The position numbers and the translations under genes were made by a program. Positions 4,835 through 9,182 of a stretch of 9,182 nucleotides of DNA are shown piece by piece. How positions within the stretch are numbered: position 1 is the stretch's first letter; each line of letters begins with the position of its first letter. The notes under the pieces are model-generated. The model ran no database searches, was not told where the DNA came from, and was given only the letters and a program-made list of their open reading frames with translations. Origin of the DNA: an uncultured Rubrivivax sp. (lineage in GTDB: Bacteria > Pseudomonadota > Gammaproteobacteria > Burkholderiales > Burkholderiaceae_C); assembly GCA_937975735.1 (NCBI GenBank), contig CALJUI010000222.1, forward strand, positions 1 to 9,182, in the 5' to 3' direction.

Positions 4835-6087
4835 TCGAGTCGGCGCTGATCGCGATCGGGCAGACCACCGTCTACCTGTGGGCGCTGGTGTTCTTCGCCG
4901 CCTACCCCATCGTCACCAGCATCATGTGGATCACCACCGCGATGCTGTTCCGGCTGCGCTGGGAGGATCCGGCCCCGCCCCCGCGCGACGGACCGACGCC
5001 CTTCGTCTCCGTGCTCGTGCCGGCGCACAACGAGTCCGCGGTCATCGAACGGTCGGTGCGCGCGATGCTCGGCATGGACTACCCCGCCTTCGAAGTCATC
5101 GTGATCGACGACGGATCGACCGACGGCACGCTGGCGGCGCTGGCCCCTCTGGCCGGCGACGCGCGGCTGCGCATGCTGCACAAGCCGGCCAACGAAGGCA
5201 AGGCGATGGCGATGAACGACGCCTTGCCGCTGGCGCGCGGCGAGATCGTGCTCGGCCTCGATGCCGACGCCGAGCCGGCGGGGGACCTGCTGCGCCACAT
5301 CGTCCCGCACTTCGACTCGCCGCGGGTCGCCGCCGTCACTGGCAATCCGCGCGTGCGCAACACCGAGAACTTCCTGTCGCGGCTGCAGGCGGTCGAGTTC
5401 TCGTCGATCATCAGCCTGCTGCGCCGCGCGCAGCGCGTCTGGGGCCGCATCGTCACGGTGTCCGGGGTCGTGGCGGCATTCCGACGCAGCGCGATGTTCG
5501 ACGTCGGCGGCTTCAGCCCGGACATGCCGACCGAGGACATCGAGCTGACCTGGAAGCTGCAAAAGCGCTTCTACGACGTGCGCTACGAGCCCCACGCCGT
5601 GTGCTGGATGACGGTGCCGCTGAGCTGGCGCGCCCTGTACAAGCAGCGGCTGCGATGGGCGCGAGGCCTGCTGCAGGTGCTGCACCGGCACGCCGACGTG
5701 ATGGTCAGCTGGCGCTGCCGCCGGTTGTGGCCGGTCTACCTCGAGTCGATGCTGTCGGTGCTGTGGGCCCTGTGCTTCGTCGTGCTGACGACCTTCTGGA
5801 CGATCTCCTACGCCTTCGGGATCCCGCCGGTCGGCGCGTCGCCGATCCCGAATTTCTGGGGCATGGCGATCGCGACGGTCTGCCTGCTCCAGTTGCTCAC
5901 CGGCATCTGGATCGACCGCCGCTACGACGCCGACATCGTGCGCTTCCTGCCCTATGCGGTCTGGTACCCGATCGTCTACTGGGCCTTCCTGGCGTTGACG
6001 ACCGTCGTCGCGCTGCCCTACCTGTTCCGGCGCCCGGCGCGCGAGGCGGTCCGGTGGGAAACCAAGCGCGAAGGATCGGACCTGTGA
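4831..6087 (+). CDS. pgaC: Poly-beta-1,6-N-acetylglucosamine synthase PgaC (family 2 glycosyltransferase)
   Basis: This is a 418-residue processive family 2 glycosyltransferase that polymerises UDP-GlcNAc at the inner membrane. A membrane segment at about 15-40 (PIVTSIMWI as in E. coli PgaC) precedes the catalytic domain. Catalytic motifs are DDGSTDGT (93-100), DAD (144-146), TED (234-236) and QRLRW (272-276). PgaC-type signatures are VTGNPRVR, SSIISLLRRAQRVWG, TVSGVVAAFRRS and RYEPHAVCW. Three C-terminal membrane helices follow (about 303-328, 345-362, 375-397). E. coli PgaC has about 440 residues. There is no PilZ domain, which argues against cellulose synthase; NodC and chitin/hyaluronan synthases are the nearest alternatives. 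It starts at ATG 4831, overlapping the PgaD stop, and ends in a GTGA overlap with the exporter gene. Activity is probably cyclic di-GMP dependent through the PgaD partner. Confidence 0.93.
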   Translation: MIESALIAIGQTTVYLWALVFFAAYPIVTSIMWITTAMLFRLRWEDPAPPPRDGPTPFVSVLVPAHNESAVIERSVRAMLGMDYPAFEVIVIDDGSTDGTLAALAPLAGDARLRMLHKPANEGKAMAMNDALPLARGEIVLGLDADAEPAGDLLRHIVPHFDSPRVAAVTGNPRVRNTENFLSRLQAVEFSSIISLLRRAQRVWGRIVTVSGVVAAFRRSAMFDVGGFSPDMPTEDIELTWKLQKRFYDVRYEPHAVCWMTVPLSWRALYKQRLRWARGLLQVLHRHADVMVSWRCRRLWPVYLESMLSVLWALCFVVLTTFWTISYAFGIPPVGASPIPNFWGMAIATVCLLQLLTGIWIDRRYDADIVRFLPYAVWYPIVYWAFLALTTVVALPYLFRRPAREAVRWETKREGSDL

Positions 6088-7778
6088 TCGCGCCCTCTCG
6101 CCTGATCGTCGTCGCGTCGCTCGTGCTGGCCGCGGCCGCGCTGCCGGCGCTGGCGATGCCGACCCTGCCCGATGCGCGGGCGGCGACCGAACGGCGCGAC
6201 TTCGCGTCGGCCCTGCCGATCTACGAGGCGCTGCTCGCCCGCGACCCGGACAATGCCGACCTGCTGATCGAAGCCGCCCGCGTCCACGGCTTCGCCGATC
6301 GGAACGCCGCCGCGGCGGCGCTGTACCGGCGTGCGCTGGCGGTCGCGCCCGGGCGGCGCGGCGACATCCTGCCTTCGCTGGCCTGGCAGACGCTGTGGGC
6401 CGGCGACGCCGCTGCGGCGCAGCCGTGGTTCGAGGCGCTGGTCGCCTCGGGCCACGCCCTGGCTCGAGGCGATGCGCTCGACGGGCTGGCCCAGGCCCGG
6501 CAGGCGCTCGGCGACTCGCCCGGCGCGCTGGCGGCCTGGGCCGAGGCCGTTGCGGCGCGTCCCGACGACGCGTCGCTGGTGCGCCGCTACGCGCGCGCGC
6601 TGCTGTGGTCGGATCGGCCCACCGAGGCGGTGGTCGCTCTGGAGGACTTCCTGCGCCGACAGCCAGGCCACCGCGACATCGCCTGGGCGCTGGCCAATGC
6701 CCGCAACTTCGGCGGCCTGCACCGACAGGCGATCGCCGAGTTCTCGAGGCTCGGTGCGCCGGTCGACGCCTCGGAGCGCGCCGACCTGGCACGGGCCTGG
6801 CGCTGGGCCGGCGATCCGCAACGCGCCGCCTCGCTGCTCGGCGACGAGGCCCGCCGCGACCGTGACCTCGGCCGCGAGCTGTCGCGCCAGCAGTGGGCGC
6901 GGGTCGAGCACGCCGTCGACCGCGACGACCTCGAGACCCTGTCCCTCGTCGCGGGCGCCGGCTGGCATCCTGCACCGGGCCTGCGCGCCGAAGTGCAAGC
7001 GCGCCGCCTGGCGCTGAGCGACGCCCTCGGCAACCCGACCGGCCTGCAATTGCAAGGCCTGCTGCGCTGGCGGCTCGGCAGTGCGGTGAATCCGGCCGGC
7101 ACCGCCTGGCCGTCGCTCGCCCTGCGTGTGCAGCGCTTGGGCGACTGGACGCCGGTGACCGGCCATGCGCGAGCGACGTGGATTCCCCACGACCGCTGGC
7201 GGGTCGACGCCGACCTGCAGCGCGAGCTGGTCGAGACGCCGCTGGCGATCGCCAACCGCGTTCACGTCGACAGCGCGGCCATCGGCATCGACCACCGCCC
7301 CGACCCGCGCTGGACGCTGACCGGCGCGGTCGCCACGCTGCGCTTCGACGACGGCAACCGGCGCACCCGGCTGATGCTGCGCGCCGAGCGTGCCCTGGCG
7401 ATGAACCCGCGCTGGGTGGTCGGTGCCGAGGCGATGCAGTTCCGAAGCAGCGACCCGACCGGGCCCGCGCGCCCCGCCCGCGGCTACTGGAGTCCGCGCG
7501 ACTACCGCGAGTGGCGCGTCTACAGTGGCCTGGAGGCGCGCCATGGCCCGTGGACCGTCGACGCCCGGCTCGGCCTGGGCCGATCCGACGAAACCGACGG
7601 CTTCGGCAACGCGTCGCGCGGGGAGCCGAACCTCTGGGCGTTCGGGCTCGCGGTCGATGCCACGCCGACGCTGCGGCTGCGCCTGGCGGTCGGCGGCTCG
7701 GGCAGCGGCTTCGGCGCCGCCGGCGGCGCCGGCTACTGGCGCCGGTACGCCAGCATCGGCCTGGAGGGCTGGTTCTGA
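6084..7778 (+). CDS. pgaA: PgaA-like outer-membrane exporter (TPR plus beta-barrel)
   Basis: This 564-residue protein starts at GTG 6084, four bases inside the pgaC gene, with a clear ribosome binding site (GAAGGA, 6070-6075). Residues 1-24 form a signal peptide with cleavage after ALA. Residues about 30-260 are Ala-rich helical repeats of TPR type (for example ALPIYEALLARDPDNADLL near 43-61). From about 285 to the end, alternating hydrophobic strands (LQLQGLLRWRL, LRLRLAVGG, and a final strand ending in EGWF) form a beta-barrel; the terminal Phe is the usual assembly signal of outer-membrane proteins. E. coli PgaA has the same plan but 807 residues, so the periplasmic TPR part is roughly half as long here while the barrel is about full size. 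PgaA guides and exports the polymer and in E. coli also docks PgaB. It is called PgaA by architecture and neighbours, so a generic TPR/porin exporter remains possible. Confidence 0.8.
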   Translation: MIAPSRLIVVASLVLAAAALPALAMPTLPDARAATERRDFASALPIYEALLARDPDNADLLIEAARVHGFADRNAAAAALYRRALAVAPGRRGDILPSLAWQTLWAGDAAAAQPWFEALVASGHALARGDALDGLAQARQALGDSPGALAAWAEAVAARPDDASLVRRYARALLWSDRPTEAVVALEDFLRRQPGHRDIAWALANARNFGGLHRQAIAEFSRLGAPVDASERADLARAWRWAGDPQRAASLLGDEARRDRDLGRELSRQQWARVEHAVDRDDLETLSLVAGAGWHPAPGLRAEVQARRLALSDALGNPTGLQLQGLLRWRLGSAVNPAGTAWPSLALRVQRLGDWTPVTGHARATWIPHDRWRVDADLQRELVETPLAIANRVHVDSAAIGIDHRPDPRWTLTGAVATLRFDDGNRRTRLMLRAERALAMNPRWVVGAEAMQFRSSDPTGPARPARGYWSPRDYREWRVYSGLEARHGPWTVDARLGLGRSDETDGFGNASRGEPNLWAFGLAVDATPTLRLRLAVGGSGSGFGAAGGAGYWRRYASIGLEGWF

Positions 7779-7788
7779 GCGTCCGACG

Positions 7789-9182
7789 CTAGTCGTGCTT
7801 GATCGCGACCGTCTTGACGGTCGAGAAACCGTACAGCGCCTCGAAGCCCTTCTCGCGGCCGTGGCCCGATCGCTTGACGCCGCCGAAGGGCAGCTCGATG
7901 CCGCCGCCGGCGCCGTAGTTGTTGACGAAGACCTGGCCGCACCGGAGCTTGCGCGCGAGGCGCAACTGGCGCGCGCCGTCGCGCGTCCAGACGCCGGCGA
8001 CCAGGCCGTAGTCGGTGCCGTTGGCGATCGCCAGCGCCTCGGCCTCGTGATCGAAGGGGATCAGCACCTGGACCGGGCCGAAGACCTCCTCCTGCGCCAG
8101 CCGATGGCTCGCGTCGACGGCGCCGACCAGCGTCGGCGCGACCCAGTAGCCGGGGCCGTCGGGCACCCGCGCGCGGGCCAGCACCGCCGAGTGATCGGCC
8201 AGCGCCAGGTAGCCCGCGACGATGTCGCGTTGGCGTGCGGAGATCACCGGCCCCACGTCGAGGTCGTCGAGCGCGGGCCCGACCCGCAGCGCGCAGTAGC
8301 GCTCGGCCATGCGCTCGGCGACCTGGGCGTAGACCCCGCGCTGGACCAGGATGCGGCTGGCCGCCGAGCAGGTCTGGCCGGCGTTCTGGATGCCGGCGTT
8401 GACGAGGAAGGGCAAGGCCGCGTCCAGGTCGGCGTCGTCGAACACCAGTTGCGGGCTCTTGCCGCCGAGCTCCAGCGTCACCGGCACCACGTGCTTCGCC
8501 GCCGCCGCCTGGATCAGCGATCCGACCGCGACCGAGCCGGTGAACGAGATGTGATTCACGCCGCAGTGCGCCGCCAGTGCCGCGCCGGCCTCCTCGCCGA
8601 GCCCGGGCACGACGTTGAGCGCGCCGGCGGGCAGTCCCGCGGCCTGCGCGATGCGCGCGAAGGCCAGCGCCGTCAGGCAGGCCTCCTCGGCTGGCTTGAG
8701 CACGCAGGCGTTGCCCATCGCCAGCGCCGCGCCGACGCTGCGCCCGATGATCTGCATCGGGTAGTTCCAGGGCACGATGTGCGCGGTGACGCCGTGCGGC
8801 TCGCGCAAGGTCAGCGCGGTGTAGCCGGCCGCGAACGGGATCGTCTGGCCGTGCACCTTGTCGGCGGCGCCGCCGTAGAACTCCAGGTAGCGCGCCAGGG
8901 CCACCGCGTCGGCGCGCGCCTGCTTCAGCGGCTTGCCCACGTCCAGCGCCTCCAGCCGCGCCAGCGCGTCGGCCTGCGCCAGCACCGCGGCGCCGATCGC
9001 GCTCAGGATGCGGCCGCGCTCGGTGGCGGTCAGCGCGCCCCAGGGGCCGTCGAGCGCGGCATGCGCGGCGGGCACCGCGGCGTCGATGGCGGCAGCGCCG
9101 CCCCGGGCGATCGTCGCGAGCTCGGTTTCGTCCGACGGATTGCTCAGCGCCAGCGCGCGCGCCGAGGCGGCAGCGCGCCAGC
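7789..9182 (-). CDS. NAD(P)-dependent aldehyde dehydrogenase (N-terminus outside window)
   Basis: The frame is open to the right edge, with the last complete codon at 9180-9178, so 463 C-terminal residues are visible of a family usually about 480-500 long. Roughly the first 20-30 residues are missing. Counting from the edge, the motifs are NPSDETELATIARGG (14-28), PWNYPMQ with the catalytic Asn (139), the cofactor motif FTGSVAVG (213-220), the catalytic Glu in TLELGGKSP (237) and the catalytic Cys in GQTCSAASR (271). The Glu-Cys spacing of 34 is that of the superfamily. EEVFGPV and LPFGGVKRSGHGREKG complete the fold. It oxidises an aldehyde to an acid in the cytoplasm; betaine-, amino- or aromatic-aldehyde substrates cannot be told apart. 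It converges on the exporter gene with only 10 bases between stops. A GTG at 9075 lies inside the conserved domain and is not the start. Confidence 0.95.
   Translation of the reverse strand, partial: WRAAASARALALSNPSDETELATIARGGAAAIDAAVPAAHAALDGPWGALTATERGRILSAIGAAVLAQADALARLEALDVGKPLKQARADAVALARYLEFYGGAADKVHGQTIPFAAGYTALTLREPHGVTAHIVPWNYPMQIIGRSVGAALAMGNACVLKPAEEACLTALAFARIAQAAGLPAGALNVVPGLGEEAGAALAAHCGVNHISFTGSVAVGSLIQAAAAKHVVPVTLELGGKSPQLVFDDADLDAALPFLVNAGIQNAGQTCSAASRILVQRGVYAQVAERMAERYCALRVGPALDDLDVGPVISARQRDIVAGYLALADHSAVLARARVPDGPGYWVAPTLVGAVDASHRLAQEEVFGPVQVLIPFDHEAEALAIANGTDYGLVAGVWTRDGARQLRLARKLRCGQVFVNNYGAGGGIELPFGGVKRSGHGREKGFEALYGFSTVKTVAIKHD

Noticed and set aside
4878..6083. 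In-frame upstream extension of the PgaA-like frame, giving a 966-residue protein
   Set aside because: The extension is an Arg/Ala-rich shadow of pgaC. A signal peptide begins at GTG 6084 after a good ribosome binding site.
4831..6087. Cellulose synthase (BcsA) assignment for the glycosyltransferase
   Set aside because: There is no PilZ domain, and the length and internal signatures (VTGNPR, VSGVVAAFRRS, YEPHAVCW) follow PgaC, with a PgaD-like partner beside it.
4687..6975. Very long open frame on the minus strand (762 codons) opposite the pga genes
   Set aside because: It is a low-complexity Arg/Gly/Ala/Pro-rich shadow produced by high GC third positions. The opposite strand carries clear glycosyltransferase and TPR/porin motifs.

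Overview
The window is a very GC-rich, gene-dense stretch with the codon use, LysR regulators and PEP-CTERM content expected of a betaproteobacterium, most likely a Burkholderiales member of the Rubrivivax/Leptothrix/Piscinibacter type. The lineage is inferred from protein style, since no rRNA or other marker is present. There is no stretch longer than 300 bases without a gene, and I see no RNA gene, CRISPR array or insertion sequence.

Layout: (1) 1-398, plus strand: the C-terminal third of an aspartate/aromatic aminotransferase, converging through a GC-hairpin region (399-466) on (2) a LysR-type regulator (467-1396, minus). (3) A comparatively AT-rich divergent control region (1397-1534) packed with dyads. 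(4) A probable plus-strand operon of two small Arg/Ala-rich proteins of unknown function (1535-1747, 1767-2024) and a LysE/ArgO-type amino-acid exporter (2047-2670). (5) A short-chain dehydrogenase on the minus strand (2667-3426) that is split by a one-base frameshift. (6) A tightly coupled four-gene plus-strand operon (3570-7778): a secreted Trp-rich PA14-like protein with a PEP-CTERM-type tail, a PgaD-like membrane protein, a PgaC-type poly-N-acetylglucosamine synthase, and a short PgaA-like outer-membrane TPR/beta-barrel exporter. (7) An aldehyde dehydrogenase on the minus strand (7789 to the right edge), missing its N-terminus.

The most interesting part is block 6. It reads as a self-contained polysaccharide synthesis and export unit in the order D-C-A rather than the usual A-B-C-D. 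It has no PgaB deacetylase/hydrolase in the window, and a predicted exosortase-sorted, possibly sugar-binding surface protein is its first gene. All three junctions in this operon are 4-base stop/start overlaps, so the PEP-CTERM protein is very probably made together with the polymer machinery. The working model is that PgaC/PgaD make a beta-1,6-GlcNAc-like polymer at the inner membrane, the PgaA-like porin exports it, and the PA14/PEP-CTERM protein is a matrix or anchoring partner.

The block sits between two minus-strand metabolic genes (SDR and ALDH), so it may have been inserted into an older ALDH-SDR unit. In the left half, the LysR regulator probably controls the small-protein/exporter operon and itself from the shared intergenic region.
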